Assembly: GCF_008369165.1 (NCBI RefSeq)
Contig: NZ_VOBA01000001.1
Location: 2,287,630-2,351,629, forward strand
Source of the DNA: Dietzia sp. ANT_WB102
Lineage (GTDB): Bacteria; Actinomycetota; Actinomycetes; Mycobacteriales; Mycobacteriaceae
DNA length: 64,000 nucleotides
Direction: 5' to 3'
Both the position numbers and the translations under genes were made by a program. Shown one piece after another: positions 1 to 10,503 of the stretch. How positions within the stretch are numbered: the first letter of the stretch is position 1; every line of letters begins with the position of its first letter. The notes under the pieces are model-generated. The model searched no databases. It was given only the letters and a program-made list of their open reading frames with translations, and was not told where the DNA came from.

Positions 1-489
1 GTCGAGGACTTCCCGTCCGCGGGCGTCCAATTCTGCGACCTGACACCAGTCCTTGCCGATGCCGACGGCTTCGACGCGGTCGTCGCCGGGCTCATCGCCG
101 GCCACGAGATCGGCACCGTCGACTACGTCGCCGGACTCGATGCCCGCGGGTTCCTGCTGGCCGGGGCAGTGGCCGTGCGCCTCCACACGGGGGTCTTGGC
201 CGTGCGAAAGGCGGGCAAGCTACCACCTCCGGTGCACTCGCGTTCCTACGAACTCGAGTACGGCGCCGCCACATTGGAACTTCCCGCCGACGGTCTCGAC
301 CTGAGCGGCAAGCGTGTTCTCGTCGTCGACGACGTCCTCGCCACCGGGGGAACGCTGACCGCTGCAGTGGGACTGCTGGAGGACTGTGGCGCACTCGTCG
401 TGGGACTGTCCGTGGTGCTCGAGGTACCCGGCCTCGGGGGCCGGGATAGACTGGCCGGCACACCGCTGACCTGCCTCACGGTCGCGTGA
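1..489 (+). CDS. apt: Adenine phosphoribosyltransferase, 5' end cut by window edge
   Basis: Purine salvage enzyme that joins adenine to PRPP to give AMP and pyrophosphate in the cytosol. The reading frame is open from the first base and stops at 487-489, leaving 162 visible codons; roughly the first 20-25 residues of a normal Apt lie outside the window. The PRPP-binding loop [10 protein letters not shown] falls at visible residues 109-118, and the family segment [20 protein letters not shown] lies upstream of it. The rel gene follows after 46 bases, the usual apt-rel neighbourhood in actinobacteria. An internal GTG/ATG start would remove conserved N-terminal sequence, so the gene is treated as truncated only by the window. 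Confidence 0.95.
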   Translation, partial: VEDFPSAGVQFCDLTPVLADADGFDAVVAGLIAGHEIGTVDYVAGLDARGFLLAGAVAVRLHTGVLAVRKAGKLPPPVHSRSYELEYGAATLELPADGLDLSGKRVLVVDDVLATGGTLTAAVGLLEDCGALVVGLSVVLEVPGLGGRDRLAGTPLTCLTVA

Positions 490-535
490 CCGCCGGCCGT
501 TCCTGACGGCCCGGAACTGGAGGGAGGAGCCGGAG

Positions 536-2893
536 ATGACCCAGCGGCAGGAGCCCGCCGGACAGTCGGGCCTGGGTGACTCACCCGAACAGAAGCCCCA
601 GCCCCCGACCCAGCCCCTCCCGGTGATCCCGGGCACTCGCCCCTCCGCTGGGAGGCGCGTCCGCGCACGGTGGGCCCGGCGGCTCACATCCGGGCTGACC
701 GTGACCTCCACACCGGCGGTTCTCGAACCGTTGGTGCGCGTCCATCGCATCCACCACCCCAAGGCCGACGTCGGCCTGCTGACCCGGGCGTACTCTCTGG
801 CCGAGAAGCAACACGACGGCGTCTACCGCAAGTCCGGGGACCCCTACATCACCCACCCGCTTGCGGTGGCCACCATCTGCGCAGAGATGGGAATGGACAC
901 CACCACCCTCGTCGCCGCGTTGCTCCACGACACGGTGGAGGACACGGACTACTCGCTCGAGAGCCTCGAGGCCGACTTCGGGGGAGAGGTCGCGCACCTG
1001 GTCGACGGGGTGACCAAACTCGACAAGGTCGACTTCGGCGAGGCCGCCGAGGCGGAGACCATCCGCAAGATGATCATCGCGATGGCGCACGACCCGCGAG
1101 TCCTGGTGATCAAGGTGGCCGACCGTTTGCATAATATGCGCACGATGCGGTTCCTGCCGCCCGAGAAACAGGTCAAGAAGGCTCAAGAGACGCTCGAGGT
1201 GATCGCCCCGCTCGCGCACCGACTCGGTATGGCCACGATCAAATGGGAACTCGAGGACCTCGCGTTCGCGATCCTCGAGCCGAAGAAATACCAGGAGATA
1301 GTTCGGCTCGTGGCCGACCGCGCACCCAGCCGCGACGTTTACCTGGGAACGGTCACCAACCGAGTCAAGTCAGAGCTCGAGAAAGCCCACATCCAGGCTC
1401 GGGTCGAGGGCCGTCCCAAACACTACTGGTCGATAAACCAGAAGATGATCGTCCGGGGCCGCGAATTCGACGAGATCCACGACCTCGTAGGTATCCGCGT
1501 TCTGTGTGAAGACGTCCGCGACTGCTATGCGGCCATCGGTGTCGTCCACTCGACATGGAAACCGATGCCCGGTCGGTTCAAGGACTACATCGCCCAGCCC
1601 CGCTTCGGTGTCTACCGCTCGTTGCACACCACCGTAATCGGGCCCGACGGCAAGCCGCTCGAGATCCAGATCCGCACCCACGAGATGCACCGCAACGCGG
1701 AATACGGCATCGCGGCGCATTGGCGCTACAAGGAGACCCGCGGGAAGCACAACGGTAACCCCGCCGAGGTCGACGAGATGGCGTGGATGCGCCAACTGCT
1801 CAGCTGGCAGCGCGAGGCGGCCGACCCCGGCGAGTTCCTTGACTCACTGCGCTTCGAGATGACCAGTAAGGAGATTTTCGTCTTCACCCCCAAGGGGGAC
1901 GTCATCAACCTGCCGGTCGGCGCCACCCCCGTGGACTTCGCCTATGCGGTCCACACGGAGGTCGGTCACCGTTGCATCGGTGCGCGGGTCAACGGCAAAC
2001 TCGTCGCTCTCGAACGCCCGCTGGAGAACGGCGAGGTCGTGGAGGTATTTACCTCCAAGGACCTCAATGCCGGCCCCAGTCTGGATTGGCAGAAATTCGT
2101 GGTTTCCGGCCGCGCCAAGAGTTCGATCAGGCAGTGGTTCGCCAAGGAACGCCGCGAGGAGGCTCTGGAGAAGGGCAAGGACCTCATCACCCGCGAGGTC
2201 CGCCGCGGCGGGGTCCCCGTTCACCGCGTCTTCTCAAACGAGTCGCTGGCCGGGGTGTCCCGCGAACTCGGGTTCGCCGACGTCACTGCGCTCTACACGG
2301 CCATCGGGGAGAACCATGTCTCCGCCAAGACCGTGGTGAGCCGTCTCATCGCGGCCCACGGCGGTGTCGACGAGGTTACCGAGGAACTCGCTGACCGCTC
2401 CCGCGACAAGTCCATCTCCACACCGCGCCCCACGTCCTCGGGTGCGGGCGTCCTCGTCGGTGGCGTAGAAGACGTCCATGCCAAATTGGCCCGCTGCTGT
2501 ACCCCGGTCCCCGGGGACCAGATTCTGGGTTTCATCACGCGCGGCGGCACGGTCAGTGTGCACCGGACAGACTGCACCAACGCCTCCAACCTGCATCGGG
2601 AACCAGAGCGACTGGTCAAGGTCGAGTGGGCGCCCCAGCCAGGCGCAGTCTTCCTCGTTGCCATCCAGGTGGAGGCGCTCGACCGCCACCGCCTCCTGTC
2701 TGACGTCACGAAGGTGCTGGCCGACGAGAAGGTCAACATCCTGTCCGCGTCGGTTCAGACCGCGAGTGACGACAGGGTGGCGATCTCCCGGTTCACCTTC
2801 GAGATGGCCGATCCCAAACACCTGGGGCATGTCCTGGGTGCCGTCCGGAAGGTCGAGGGCGTTTTCGACGTTTACCGGATGACCTCGAACTAG
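536..2893 (+). CDS. rel: Bifunctional (p)ppGpp synthetase/hydrolase Rel
   Basis: Stringent-response enzyme that makes and degrades (p)ppGpp, acting with stalled ribosomes. The 785-residue protein has the full Rel architecture: an HD hydrolase domain with H131-D132 in HDTVEDT, a synthetase domain, a TGS domain at about 445-508, a Cys-rich segment ([12 protein letters not shown], near 650) and a C-terminal ACT domain from about 705. The motif RFKD at 347-350 is the RXKD signature of bifunctional enzymes rather than the EXDD of synthetase-only RelA. The ATG start is preceded by AGGGAGGAG at 521-529. Odd point: the synthetase segment reads YRSLHT, with Arg361 where Rel proteins I recall have Gln. 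Both catalytic halves look intact. Confidence 0.97.
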   Translation: MTQRQEPAGQSGLGDSPEQKPQPPTQPLPVIPGTRPSAGRRVRARWARRLTSGLTVTSTPAVLEPLVRVHRIHHPKADVGLLTRAYSLAEKQHDGVYRKSGDPYITHPLAVATICAEMGMDTTTLVAALLHDTVEDTDYSLESLEADFGGEVAHLVDGVTKLDKVDFGEAAEAETIRKMIIAMAHDPRVLVIKVADRLHNMRTMRFLPPEKQVKKAQETLEVIAPLAHRLGMATIKWELEDLAFAILEPKKYQEIVRLVADRAPSRDVYLGTVTNRVKSELEKAHIQARVEGRPKHYWSINQKMIVRGREFDEIHDLVGIRVLCEDVRDCYAAIGVVHSTWKPMPGRFKDYIAQPRFGVYRSLHTTVIGPDGKPLEIQIRTHEMHRNAEYGIAAHWRYKETRGKHNGNPAEVDEMAWMRQLLSWQREAADPGEFLDSLRFEMTSKEIFVFTPKGDVINLPVGATPVDFAYAVHTEVGHRCIGARVNGKLVALERPLENGEVVEVFTSKDLNAGPSLDWQKFVVSGRAKSSIRQWFAKERREEALEKGKDLITREVRRGGVPVHRVFSNESLAGVSRELGFADVTALYTAIGENHVSAKTVVSRLIAAHGGVDEVTEELADRSRDKSISTPRPTSSGAGVLVGGVEDVHAKLARCCTPVPGDQILGFITRGGTVSVHRTDCTNASNLHREPERLVKVEWAPQPGAVFLVAIQVEALDRHRLLSDVTKVLADEKVNILSASVQTASDDRVAISRFTFEMADPKHLGHVLGAVRKVEGVFDVYRMTSN

Positions 2894-2944
2894 GTGTCGG
2901 CCCCGGCGACCGTGCCGGGGACCGCGGGGCATTGTGGGACGAGT

Positions 2945-2970
2945 CGGCCCCGGCCAGGAGGCCGGGGCCG
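2945..2970. terminator. Perfect 11-bp hairpin between rel and the convergent cyclophilin gene
   Basis: The arms at 2945-2955 and 2960-2970 are exact reverse complements around the tetraloop AGGA. It lies in the 101-base gap between two converging genes, so it could end transcription from both sides. No T-run follows on either strand, which is common for GC-rich actinobacterial terminators but leaves function unproven. Confidence 0.65.
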
Positions 2971-2994
2971 GGTCTCACAACCGAAGCCGCGGGA

Positions 2995-3918
2995 TCAATT
3001 CTCGGGCAAGCCCTCCTGAGCGCCGACCGTAACCTTCTCGATGACGACAGGACGACGGGGCACCTCGGAGTCCGGATTCGACTGGTCGTCGCTCTTCGTT
3101 CCCGTCTTGGCGATCTTGTCGAGGACCTTGAGGCCGGCGTCGCCGATCGTGCCCATGACCGAGTACTCGGGCGGCAGCATGGAGTCCTCGTACACGAGGA
3201 AGAACTGGCTCCCGGCACTGTTCGGCGCCTGCGATTTGGCCATGGCGACGGTGCCGCGCGGATAGACCGACATCCCGGATCCGTCCTCGGCCACGGGCAG
3301 ATCAGTCGGCGGCTCGTCCACGACCGAGTAACCGGGGCCCGAGAGACCGGTGCCGGTCGGATCGCCGCACTGCAGGACGGAGAGCTGCGACTCCTTCCGA
3401 CCGATGGTCAGGCGATGACACTTGGTGTCGTCGAAGTACTGCTGCTGGGCTAGGTGCACGAAACTCTCGACATTGCACGGGGCGCCTTCCCGGTCGAGGA
3501 CCAGCGGGATCTCGCCGCTGCCGGTAGTGATGGTGATGTCCGCCGTGCCCTTTCGGGGCTGATCACCGCTCGGGGGCTCCACCTCCCGCTTGGACTTCTC
3601 GACCTCGTCCACCTGCGCGTTGAAGCGGCGCGCCTCGGCGACGACCTCCGGCCCCTGGTCCTGGAACTGGGCCGGATCGACCTTCTCTACAGGGCTGGTG
3701 TCCTGCGGGTACTCGCAGGTGATCCAATTGGCGGCGTACTCCTCGGCCCGAGCCTGCTCCGCCTTGTTCCAGACAACGACGCCCACGATCCCGAGCAGAA
3801 CGACCACCACGACCGAGGCCCCGGCGATCTTCAACTGCTTCTCGCGGCGGGCCTGCGCCTCCATCTGCTCGCGCAAGCGTTGGCGCGCCTCGGCTCGGCG
3901 TTCCTGGTTGGTGGACAC
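2995..3918 (-). CDS. ppiB: Membrane-anchored cyclophilin-type peptidyl-prolyl cis-trans isomerase
   Basis: Catalyses cis/trans isomerisation of proline bonds, probably on the outer face of the membrane. The 307-residue product begins with a charged, helical cytoplasmic segment (1-30), one transmembrane helix at about 31-50 (ASVVVVVLLGIVGVVVW), a linker, and a cyclophilin domain from about 126 to 300. The conserved core includes GTVAMAK and GSQFFLVYED. The GTG start at 3916-3918 has a good AGGAGGG site just upstream. It converges with rel, and this position beside rel matches mycobacterial gene order. The N-terminal anchor argues for an extracytoplasmic role; that location is inferred. Confidence 0.92.
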   Translation of the reverse strand: MSTNQERRAEARQRLREQMEAQARREKQLKIAGASVVVVVLLGIVGVVVWNKAEQARAEEYAANWITCEYPQDTSPVEKVDPAQFQDQGPEVVAEARRFNAQVDEVEKSKREVEPPSGDQPRKGTADITITTGSGEIPLVLDREGAPCNVESFVHLAQQQYFDDTKCHRLTIGRKESQLSVLQCGDPTGTGLSGPGYSVVDEPPTDLPVAEDGSGMSVYPRGTVAMAKSQAPNSAGSQFFLVYEDSMLPPEYSVMGTIGDAGLKVLDKIAKTGTKSDDQSNPDSEVPRRPVVIEKVTVGAQEGLPEN

Positions 3919-3940
3919 TGACCCTCCTGGGGACCTGGAC

Positions 3941-3971
3941 TAGGCTGGAACGGTCGGGCGGATCGTACGGT
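3941..3971 (+). promoter_or_regulatory. Candidate -10 elements for the hydrolase/hisS unit
   Basis: Two TANNNT hexamers are present on the plus strand: TAGGCT at 3941-3946 and TACGGT at 3966-3971. Either could start a leader of about 150-175 bases for the gene at 4127. A short hairpin (arms 3974-3979 and 3985-3990, loop TTGGC) lies just downstream. No convincing -35 box is seen. Confidence 0.35.
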
Positions 3972-4083
3972 GAGTCTCCTTGGCGGAGACATCACGGCGG
4001 TCAAGCCCAGGGTCCTTGTCTACCAGGTCGGGCAGTGGCGGCCGAACGCCACTCCGGTGTCAGGCTCCGTTGCCCCGGCACTG

Positions 4084-4099
4084 GGCGCCAAATGGCGCC
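4084..4099. repeat. 7-bp inverted repeat just upstream of the hydrolase start
   Basis: The arms GGCGCCA (4084-4090) and TGGCGCC (4093-4099) are separated by AA. It sits 28 bases before the chosen GTG, a place where a dimeric repressor or an RNA hairpin could act. The regulator is unknown. Confidence 0.4.
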
Positions 4100-4126
4100 G
4101 ACCGTATGAGAAAGGGAGTGCGGGAC

Positions 4127-4792
4127 GTGCAGATCGTCGGTTTCCCCGCCGGAATGTTCCAGACCAACTGCTACATCGTGGCGGACGACGCGGGGGACTG
4201 CGTGATCGTCGACCCGGGCCAGGACGCGGAGGAGCAGGTCCGCCGTCAGATTTCCGAATCAGGGCTCCGGCCGCGTGCGGTCCTGCTCACCCACGGTCAC
4301 CTCGACCACATCTGGAACGCTCAACAGGTGGCGGATCATTACGGTGTTCCCGCCTACATCCACCCCGATGACCGCCCAATGCTCTCCGATCCGGGCAGGG
4401 GACTCTCCCTCGACCTGTCTGCGATGCTCAAGGACGTCACCTTCACCGAGCCGACCGAGGTCATCGAAGTTTTTGACGGGGACACACTGCAATTCGGATC
4501 GATGACGTTCGACGTGGATCACGTCCCGGGCCACAGCCCCGGATCGGTCTCCTTCCGGATCATCGTGCAGACCGAGGAGGGACCCCGAATGGTCGTGCTC
4601 GGGGGGGACGTACTGTTCCAAGACGGCGTGGGCCGCACCGATCTGCCGGCAGGCGATACCGAGATCCTGATGCAATCCATCGCCAAGAAGTTCCTCGTCC
4701 TCGACGACGACGCGGTCGTCCTGCCAGGACACGGACCGTCCACCACCATCGGCCGCGAGCGGCGATCCAACCCGTTCCTTCGCGACCTCTAG
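4127..4792 (+). CDS. Metallo-beta-lactamase-fold hydrolase (glyoxalase II-like)
   Basis: A binuclear-metal hydrolase of the glyoxalase II/YcbL type; the substrate is unknown, a thioester or related acyl bond being the family guess. The metal motif HGHLDH is at residues 56-61, with later ligand-bearing segments DHVPGHSPGS and LPGHGP. The GTG at 4127 gives a 221-residue protein beginning MQIVGFPAGMFQTNCY, which matches the usual family N-terminus, and AAAGGGA at 4111-4117 is well placed. Upstream in-frame starts (GTG 4118, ATG 4106 and one near 3980) would add unconserved residues. hisS follows after 45 bases, so co-transcription is likely, as in mycobacteria. Confidence 0.88.
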   Translation: MQIVGFPAGMFQTNCYIVADDAGDCVIVDPGQDAEEQVRRQISESGLRPRAVLLTHGHLDHIWNAQQVADHYGVPAYIHPDDRPMLSDPGRGLSLDLSAMLKDVTFTEPTEVIEVFDGDTLQFGSMTFDVDHVPGHSPGSVSFRIIVQTEEGPRMVVLGGDVLFQDGVGRTDLPAGDTEILMQSIAKKFLVLDDDAVVLPGHGPSTTIGRERRSNPFLRDL

Positions 4793-4837
4793 CCCCACCA
4801 GCAACCCCGACCCTCGAGACCCAAGGACCACCCACCA

Positions 4838-6118
4838 GTGACCGCAACCGAGAAGAAGACCGCGATCAAGGCACCCAAGGGAGTACCCGACTACGTTCCC
4901 CCTGCCTCTGCCGGGTTCGTCGCCGTGCGGGACGCCATCACCACCGCTGCCCGTCGCGCCGGATACGGGCACATCGAGTTGCCCGTATTCGAGGACACCG
5001 CACTGTTCGCCCGCGGCGTGGGGGAGTCGACTGATGTGGTGTCCAAGGAGATGTACACCTTCTCCGACCGGGGTGGCCGCAGTGTCACCCTGCGCCCCGA
5101 GGGCACCGCAGGAGTCATGCGTGCGGTGATCGAACACGGCCTGGACCGCGGGCAGCTCCCGGTCAAACTCCGCTACTCGGGACCGTTCTTCCGGTACGAG
5201 CGCCCCCAAGCCGGGCGTTACCGCCAGCTCCAACAGGTGGGCATCGAGGCGATCGGCGTCGACGACCCGGCGTTGGATGCGGAAGTGATCGCCGTGGCGG
5301 ACGAGGCGTTCCGGGCTCTCGGTCTCACCGGGTTCCGCCTCGAGCTCACGTCGCTGGGTGACGAGACCTGCCGACCCGAGTACCGAGAGCGTCTGCAGAA
5401 CTTCCTCGCCGGACTGGACCTCGACGAGGCGACCCGGGAACGCGCGCGGATCAACCCGCTTCGTGTTCTCGACGACAAGCGCCCCGAGGTCCGCGCCCAG
5501 CTCGCGGACGCGCCGCTGATGATCGATCATCTGTCGGACGCCAGCGCCGAACACTTCGCGAACGTGCGCTCCCACCTGGACGCACTCGGCGTCGCCTACG
5601 AGATCAACCCCCGCATGGTCCGAGGCCTGGACTACTACACCAAGACGACTTTCGAATTCGTGCACGACGGGCTGGGCGCCCAGTCCGGTATCGGCGGCGG
5701 CGGCCGCTATGACGGCTTGATGGAGCAGCTCGGCGGGCAGGCGCTGTCCGGCATCGGGTTCGGTATCGGTGTGGATCGGACTGTTCTCGCGCTTCAGGCC
5801 GAGGGGATCGACCCGGCGGATGAGGGACGCGTCGACGTCTACGGCGTCGCGCTCGGCGACCAGGCCAAGGCGGTGCTTGTGCCCGTGCTCGCGGAGTTCC
5901 GCCGCAGTGGGCTCCGCGCGGACATGGCTTACGGGGACCGCGGCATGAAGGGCGCATTCAAGGCCGCGGACCGATCCGGAGCGGCTGTCGCCGTCGTCGT
6001 CGGGGAGAACGAACTCGCCGCGGGGACGGCCGTGGTGAAGACGATGGCCACTGGCGAGCAGCAGCCGGTGCCGCTCGCGACTGTGGTCGACCACGTCATC
6101 AGGGGCGTGGCCCGGTGA
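4838..6118 (+). CDS. hisS: Histidyl-tRNA synthetase
   Basis: Charges tRNA-His with histidine using ATP, in the cytosol. The 426-residue protein is a class II synthetase of normal length. Visible signatures are the motif 2 area ([10 protein letters not shown] near 86, then [19 protein letters not shown]), the histidine-binding segment [12 protein letters not shown] near 263, and GGGGRYDGL followed by the motif 3 segment [10 protein letters not shown]. The C-terminal anticodon-binding domain runs to the end. The GTG start has AAGGA about 11 bases upstream. It is probably transcribed together with the preceding hydrolase. It converges with the peptidase gene, only 30 bases separating the two ends. 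Confidence 0.97.
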   Translation: MTATEKKTAIKAPKGVPDYVPPASAGFVAVRDAITTAARRAGYGHIELPVFEDTALFARGVGESTDVVSKEMYTFSDRGGRSVTLRPEGTAGVMRAVIEHGLDRGQLPVKLRYSGPFFRYERPQAGRYRQLQQVGIEAIGVDDPALDAEVIAVADEAFRALGLTGFRLELTSLGDETCRPEYRERLQNFLAGLDLDEATRERARINPLRVLDDKRPEVRAQLADAPLMIDHLSDASAEHFANVRSHLDALGVAYEINPRMVRGLDYYTKTTFEFVHDGLGAQSGIGGGGRYDGLMEQLGGQALSGIGFGIGVDRTVLALQAEGIDPADEGRVDVYGVALGDQAKAVLVPVLAEFRRSGLRADMAYGDRGMKGAFKAADRSGAAVAVVVGENELAAGTAVVKTMATGEQQPVPLATVVDHVIRGVAR

Positions 6119-6148
6119 CGACGACCGCCAGGTGAACCCGCCCGCGCG

Positions 6149-7066
6149 TCAGAGCCGCGCGCGGAAGGTGTCACAGGCCTGCATCGAGCCCTGCTCGTAA
6201 CCCGTCACAAACCACTGTCTGCGCATCTCGGACGAGCCGTGGGTCCACGACTGCGGGTCGACGCGCGCGCCACCGGAGCGTTGGATGTGGTCGTCGCCGA
6301 TTGCCTCGGCGGTCTGGATGATTGCGTCCACGTCGCCGGGGGTCAGGCTCTCAAGGAGCGGCGCGCCGCCGTCGGGGGCCGGGCTCGAGGTGGCGTAATG
6401 GGCCCACAGTCCGGCGTAGCAGTCAGCCTGGAGCTCGACACGGACCGCGCCCGAGGAGGCCCCTTGGGGATCCTGCTGGGAGCGGCGGATGTCGCCGAGC
6501 ATGGTTTGGAGGTGGTGGCCGAACTCGTGCGCGACCACGTACATCTGCGCAGCGCCGGACGGTGATCCGCCGAGCTGTCCGACGAGGACCTGATCGAAGA
6601 ACGTCGGATCGAGGTAGACGTTCTCGTCTGCCGGGCAGTAGAACGGGCCGACGGCGGAGGAGGCGGCGCCACAGCCGGTATCAACGGTGCTGGCGAAAAT
6701 GTTCGTGTGCGGCTGGACCCAGCGCATCCCCGCCTGGTCTGGGAGTTGGGCTGTCCAGACGTCCTCGAGACTCTCTGTCGTGGCGACGATGCGACAGATG
6801 GTGTCGGTGTTGGCCTGCTGCAGGTCGCATTGGTCGATGTGGGCTTGGAGTTGCTGTGCCGACTCGGAGGTCTGGCCCGGACCGCCTGTGGCGCCGGAGT
6901 CCAGGCCGAGCTGGCCCGGGTCGACGCCGAGGAACAGTGCGATGAGGACGACGGCGAGGCCGCCCACACCTCCGCCTACCGCGATTCCCCGGCGCCCCCC
7001 TCGGCCTCCGCGCCCCCCGCCGGAGACTCCGCTGGTATCTAGCCTCCCGCCCTGCCGGAACGTCAT
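6149..7066 (-). CDS. Putative neutral zinc metallopeptidase, membrane-anchored
   Basis: The 305-residue protein begins with a Gly/Arg-rich cytoplasmic tail, followed by a transmembrane helix at about 27-47 and an extracytoplasmic domain. The zinc site is HEFGH at residues 180-184 (H180, E181, H184), with a probable third ligand in the downstream segment [11 protein letters not shown]. This matches the YpfJ-type neutral zinc metallopeptidase family, whose substrates are unknown. Several Cys residues in the outer domain could form disulfides. The ATG start has GAGAGGG upstream. The gene is divergent from aspS across 234 bases; a possible minus-strand -10 (TACAGT) lies at 7140-7145. Family assignment is firm; activity is inferred. 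Confidence 0.85.
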   Translation of the reverse strand: MTFRQGGRLDTSGVSGGGRGGRGGRRGIAVGGGVGGLAVVLIALFLGVDPGQLGLDSGATGGPGQTSESAQQLQAHIDQCDLQQANTDTICRIVATTESLEDVWTAQLPDQAGMRWVQPHTNIFASTVDTGCGAASSAVGPFYCPADENVYLDPTFFDQVLVGQLGGSPSGAAQMYVVAHEFGHHLQTMLGDIRRSQQDPQGASSGAVRVELQADCYAGLWAHYATSSPAPDGGAPLLESLTPGDVDAIIQTAEAIGDDHIQRSGGARVDPQSWTHGSSEMRRQWFVTGYEQGSMQACDTFRARL

Positions 7067-7199
7067 GTCGCCACCCTCTCGTCCACTCCGGCCGCCGGTC
7101 CACCCGGCCAGGCCACACCACCGCGATCAGTGTCGGTCCACTGTATTGGTCCCCCGGGACGCAGCCGCAGCCGACACGGGGATCCGCCGAGAGTGGACG

Positions 7200-7205
7200 T
7201 AGACT
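7200..7205 (+). promoter_or_regulatory. aspS: Candidate aspS -10 element (TAGACT)
   Basis: TAGACT fits the TANNNT consensus and would place the transcript start near 7213, giving a leader of about 88 bases before the aspS GTG. No strong -35 sequence is visible. Confidence 0.45.
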
Positions 7206-7300
7206 GTGCCTCGTCCGAACCCGGGGCCGATCGCTTATCGAGCGGGGGCCGTCCGGCGTTCACCGACCACACACTTTTTCCCGACGAGAGGACAATCGCA

Positions 7301-9112
7301 GTGCTGCGCACCCATTCCGCCGGCCAGCTCCGAGCCGCCGACGCAGGGGGGACCGTCACCCTGGCCGGCTGGGTGGCGCGCCGCCGGGATCATGGCGGGG
7401 TCATCTTCGTCGACCTTCGCGACTCGACCGGTGTGTGCCAGGTGGTGTTCCGCTCGGAAGCGGTCGCCGAGCGCGCACACCGCCTTCGCAACGAGTACTG
7501 CGTCGCGGTGACCGGCGTCGTGGATCGACGACCGGAAGGGTCGGAGAACCCGAATCTCGCCTCTGGTCAGGTCGAGATCGATGTGACGTCGTTCGAGGTC
7601 CTCGGCGAGGCCGCGGCTCTGCCGTTCCAGCTCGACGACGAGGTCGGCGAGGAGGCACGTCTACGTCACCGGTATCTCGATCTGCGACGGGAGGGACCGG
7701 GTTCGGCCCTGCGCCTGCGGTCCAAGGTCAATGCCGCGGCGCGGGCGGTCATGGCCCGCCACGACTTCGTGGAGATCGAGACCCCCACGCTGACCCGCTC
7801 GACACCGGAGGGGGCTCGCGACTTCCTCGTGCCCGCCCGCCTGCAGCCGGGCACGTTCTACGCCCTCCCGCAGTCGCCACAGCTGTTCAAGCAGCTGCTC
7901 ATGGTGGCCGGGATGGAGAAGTACTACCAGCTCGCCCGCTGTTACCGAGACGAGGACTTCCGCGCCGATCGGCAGCCGGAGTTCACCCAGCTCGACGTGG
8001 AGATGAGCTTCGTCGATCAGGAGGACGTGATCGCCGTTGCCGAGGAGATCCTCGCCGAGGTGTGGGCCACCGCCGGATACGAGATCACGACCCCGATCCC
8101 GCGGATGACCTACGCCGAGGCGATGCGTCGCTACGGTTCGGACAAGCCGGATCTGCGCTTCGACATCGAACTGGTCGAGTGCACCGAGTTCTTCGCCGAC
8201 ACCCCGTTCCGGGTGTTCAAGGCCCCCTACGTCGGTGCGGTCGTCATGAAGGGCGGAGCGTCACAGCCGCGTCGCCAACTCGACGCCTGGCAGGAGTGGG
8301 CGAAGCAGCGCGGCGCCAAGGGCTTGGCGTACATCCTCGTCGGAGAAGACGGCGAGCTCGGCGGCCCCGTCGCCAAGAACCTCTCGGATACCGAACGCGC
8401 CGGCATCGCCGCGCACGTCGGCGCGGAGCCGGGAGACTGCATCTTCTTCGGCGCGGGTTCGGTCAAGGCCACCCGTGCGCTCCTGGGTGCTGCCCGCGGT
8501 GAGATCGCCGAGAAGCTCGGTGTGATCGATCCCGAGAAGTGGGCGTTCACCTGGGTCGTCGACGCCCCGATGTTCGAGCCGGCGGACGACGCCACTGCCG
8601 CCGGCGACGTGGCGGTCGGGTCGGGGGCGTGGACCGCGGTGCACCACGCGTTCACCTCGCCCAAGCCCGAACACCTCGACACCTTCGACACCGACCCGGG
8701 ATCGGCGCTGGCCTATGCCTACGACATCGTGTGCAACGGCAACGAGATCGGTGGAGGGTCCATCCGTATCCACCGCAAGGACGTGCAGGAGCGGGTCTTT
8801 GGCGTGATGGGCATCTCGCAGGATGAGGCGCAGGAGAAGTTCGGATTCCTGCTCGACGCCTTCTCCTACGGCGCCCCTCCGCACGGCGGCATCGCTTTCG
8901 GCTGGGACCGCATTTGTGCGCTGCTCGCGGGCACCGAATCCATCCGCGACGTCATCGCGTTCCCCAAGTCCGGCGGCGGCGTCGACCCGCTCACTGATGC
9001 CCCGGCGGCCATTACCGCGCAGCAGCGAAAGGAGTCCGGCATCGACGCCAAGCCGGTCCAGCGCGGTCAGGCCGCTCCCGCCGGCACTGCGGCCGACACA
9101 GTGGTGGAGTAG
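7301..9112 (+). CDS. aspS: Aspartyl-tRNA synthetase
   Basis: Attaches aspartate to tRNA-Asp; in organisms lacking AsnRS such enzymes may also make Asp-tRNA-Asn, which cannot be decided here. The 603-residue bacterial-type enzyme has an N-terminal OB-fold ([19 protein letters not shown]), class II motif 2 ([15 protein letters not shown], near 212), a bacterial insertion domain, and motif 3 (GIAFGWDR, near 527). The GTG at 7301 gives [14 protein letters not shown], the normal family start, with GAGAGGA upstream; a longer in-frame extension back to 7130 lacks conserved residues. It is divergent from the zinc peptidase and convergent with the phosphodiesterase gene. Confidence 0.97.
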   Translation: MLRTHSAGQLRAADAGGTVTLAGWVARRRDHGGVIFVDLRDSTGVCQVVFRSEAVAERAHRLRNEYCVAVTGVVDRRPEGSENPNLASGQVEIDVTSFEVLGEAAALPFQLDDEVGEEARLRHRYLDLRREGPGSALRLRSKVNAAARAVMARHDFVEIETPTLTRSTPEGARDFLVPARLQPGTFYALPQSPQLFKQLLMVAGMEKYYQLARCYRDEDFRADRQPEFTQLDVEMSFVDQEDVIAVAEEILAEVWATAGYEITTPIPRMTYAEAMRRYGSDKPDLRFDIELVECTEFFADTPFRVFKAPYVGAVVMKGGASQPRRQLDAWQEWAKQRGAKGLAYILVGEDGELGGPVAKNLSDTERAGIAAHVGAEPGDCIFFGAGSVKATRALLGAARGEIAEKLGVIDPEKWAFTWVVDAPMFEPADDATAAGDVAVGSGAWTAVHHAFTSPKPEHLDTFDTDPGSALAYAYDIVCNGNEIGGGSIRIHRKDVQERVFGVMGISQDEAQEKFGFLLDAFSYGAPPHGGIAFGWDRICALLAGTESIRDVIAFPKSGGGVDPLTDAPAAITAQQRKESGIDAKPVQRGQAAPAGTAADTVVE

Positions 9113-9138
9113 GACTTCCGCACCCGGAGTCGGCAAAG

Positions 9139-9180
9139 GGGGCCCGCGGTGGCGCTTCATGCGCTCGCACCGCGGGCCCC
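9139..9180. terminator. 13-bp hairpin between converging aspS and phosphodiesterase genes
   Basis: The arms at 9139-9151 (GGGGCCCGCGGTG) and 9168-9180 are exact reverse complements with a 16-base loop. It occupies the short gap between two converging stop codons, as expected for a bidirectional terminator, but no U-tract follows. Confidence 0.65.
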
Positions 9181-9198
9181 GGCAATTCTCGGGCACGG

Positions 9199-10503
9199 CT
9201 ACAGGTTGAATGCCTCCACGGCCGGGCGCCCGTCCATTCCTCCGTGGTCGAGGCCGAACAGGCGGGCGACTGTGGGGGCCACGTCGAGCGTGCGGACCGG
9301 GCGGTCGACGACCTGCCCCCGACGCACGATCTTGTGCCCACCACTGACGAAGAACGGGATGCCCAGAGTCACCTCGTGTCCGTGGTTTCCGGGGATCGGG
9401 TTGGAGAACGGGGTGGGGTCGGAGAACCGCCACCCGGGATGACAGGTGGCCACGAGGTCGCCGCCACGTTCACCCAGAGACAGCTCGGCTGGTTCGTAGA
9501 GGCGGTTGACGCCGGGCAGCGCGCCTATCACCTCCCGAAGTCGCGCCAGTGAGGCGTCACGCTCGTCGACCGGTCCGCGGTAGGAGAACGTGTCCGCACC
9601 CCCGTTCTGTGCGATGCCGAAGCGTCCTCGTAGCGCCGGGTCTGCGTCGATCGCGCCGGCTGCGCTGATGAGGCTGAGTGGCTCCGACCAGTCCATGCCG
9701 TGATCGGCGAGGACGATCAACACCGACCGTTCCCAGCGGCCGGTGGACCGGAGGAACTGCTCGAAGTCCCAGAGTTTATGGTCCGAGTTGAACACTGCCT
9801 GGTTGCGGGCCAGGCGCAGTGAGGTGCCCGACAGGTCCATGTGGCCGAACCGGTCCATGTCCCCGAGGTTGACGAACGTCATCCGCGGGGCGTGGTCGGT
9901 GATGGTCTGCTTGAGGGCCTCGATGGTGAAGTAGTCGAGTGAATGGTCGGTGATCGGCACCAGTGGGAAGGGTGCCCACTGCACGCTCGCGCGGCCCCCG
10001 AACAGCCCGTGGAGGTAATCCTTGCTGAGGACGCTCGCGGTGGTCAGGCCCACCTCGGTCCGAATGCGGTCCAGCACTGTGGCGGCCCGCAGGTCGCCGG
10101 GCCGGTCGAGGGTACGTTCTTCGCCGGCCGCGTGGTCCCAAATGGAGTTCGCGGGCACCCCGTTTCGCTCCGGCAGGACCCCCGTGACCATGGCCGCGTG
10201 ATTGGGCAGGGTCTCGGCGATCATCACTGAGGAGGCATCGGTGAACCGCGTCCCCTCTGTCGCCCACCGGTGAAGTGTGGGGGCCTGGGACGGGTTCAGT
10301 TCGTCTGGGCGCATGCCGTCGGTCACGATCACGTAGACGTCGAGATCGTCGGCCACCGGGCGGACGGGGTTGGCCCACACGGAGGCGGGCTCGGCCAGCA
10401 TTGTCACCCCGATCGCGCCGGCGGCGGCGATCATGCCGGCGCCGGCGAGCGCCTCACGACGCGTGAGCGTGGGTCCGTGGGTGGGATGATCGTCGCGGCA
10501 CAT
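9199..10503 (-). CDS. Tat-exported type I phosphodiesterase/nucleotide pyrophosphatase family protein
   Basis: A 434-residue secreted metal-dependent phosphodiesterase or phosphatase of the alkaline phosphatase superfamily. The signal peptide has twin arginines R15-R16 (LTRREALAG), a hydrophobic stretch and a likely cleavage after VWA at 42-44. The metal residue D62 lies in [10 protein letters not shown], the expected nucleophile T98 lies in [12 protein letters not shown], and the later metal-binding segments LADHGMDW and [10 protein letters not shown] are present. The ATG at 10501-10503 follows GGAGGA; an in-frame extension to 10569 would put 22 residues before the signal. The substrate is unknown: nucleotide, lipid-headgroup or other phosphodiesters are all possible. 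It is divergent from rarA. Confidence 0.83.
   Translation of the reverse strand: MCRDDHPTHGPTLTRREALAGAGMIAAAGAIGVTMLAEPASVWANPVRPVADDLDVYVIVTDGMRPDELNPSQAPTLHRWATEGTRFTDASSVMIAETLPNHAAMVTGVLPERNGVPANSIWDHAAGEERTLDRPGDLRAATVLDRIRTEVGLTTASVLSKDYLHGLFGGRASVQWAPFPLVPITDHSLDYFTIEALKQTITDHAPRMTFVNLGDMDRFGHMDLSGTSLRLARNQAVFNSDHKLWDFEQFLRSTGRWERSVLIVLADHGMDWSEPLSLISAAGAIDADPALRGRFGIAQNGGADTFSYRGPVDERDASLARLREVIGALPGVNRLYEPAELSLGERGGDLVATCHPGWRFSDPTPFSNPIPGNHGHEVTLGIPFFVSGGHKIVRRGQVVDRPVRTLDVAPTVARLFGLDHGGMDGRPAVEAFNL

Noticed and set aside
4259-6094. Minus-strand frame of 611 codons opposite hisS and the hydrolase gene
   Set aside because: No domain signature, and it lies exactly opposite well-supported genes; typical GC-rich antisense openness.
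7130-7300. N-terminal extension of aspS to 7130
   Set aside because: It would add 57 residues without similarity and cross the proposed promoter; GTG 7301 has a ribosome site and the conserved start.
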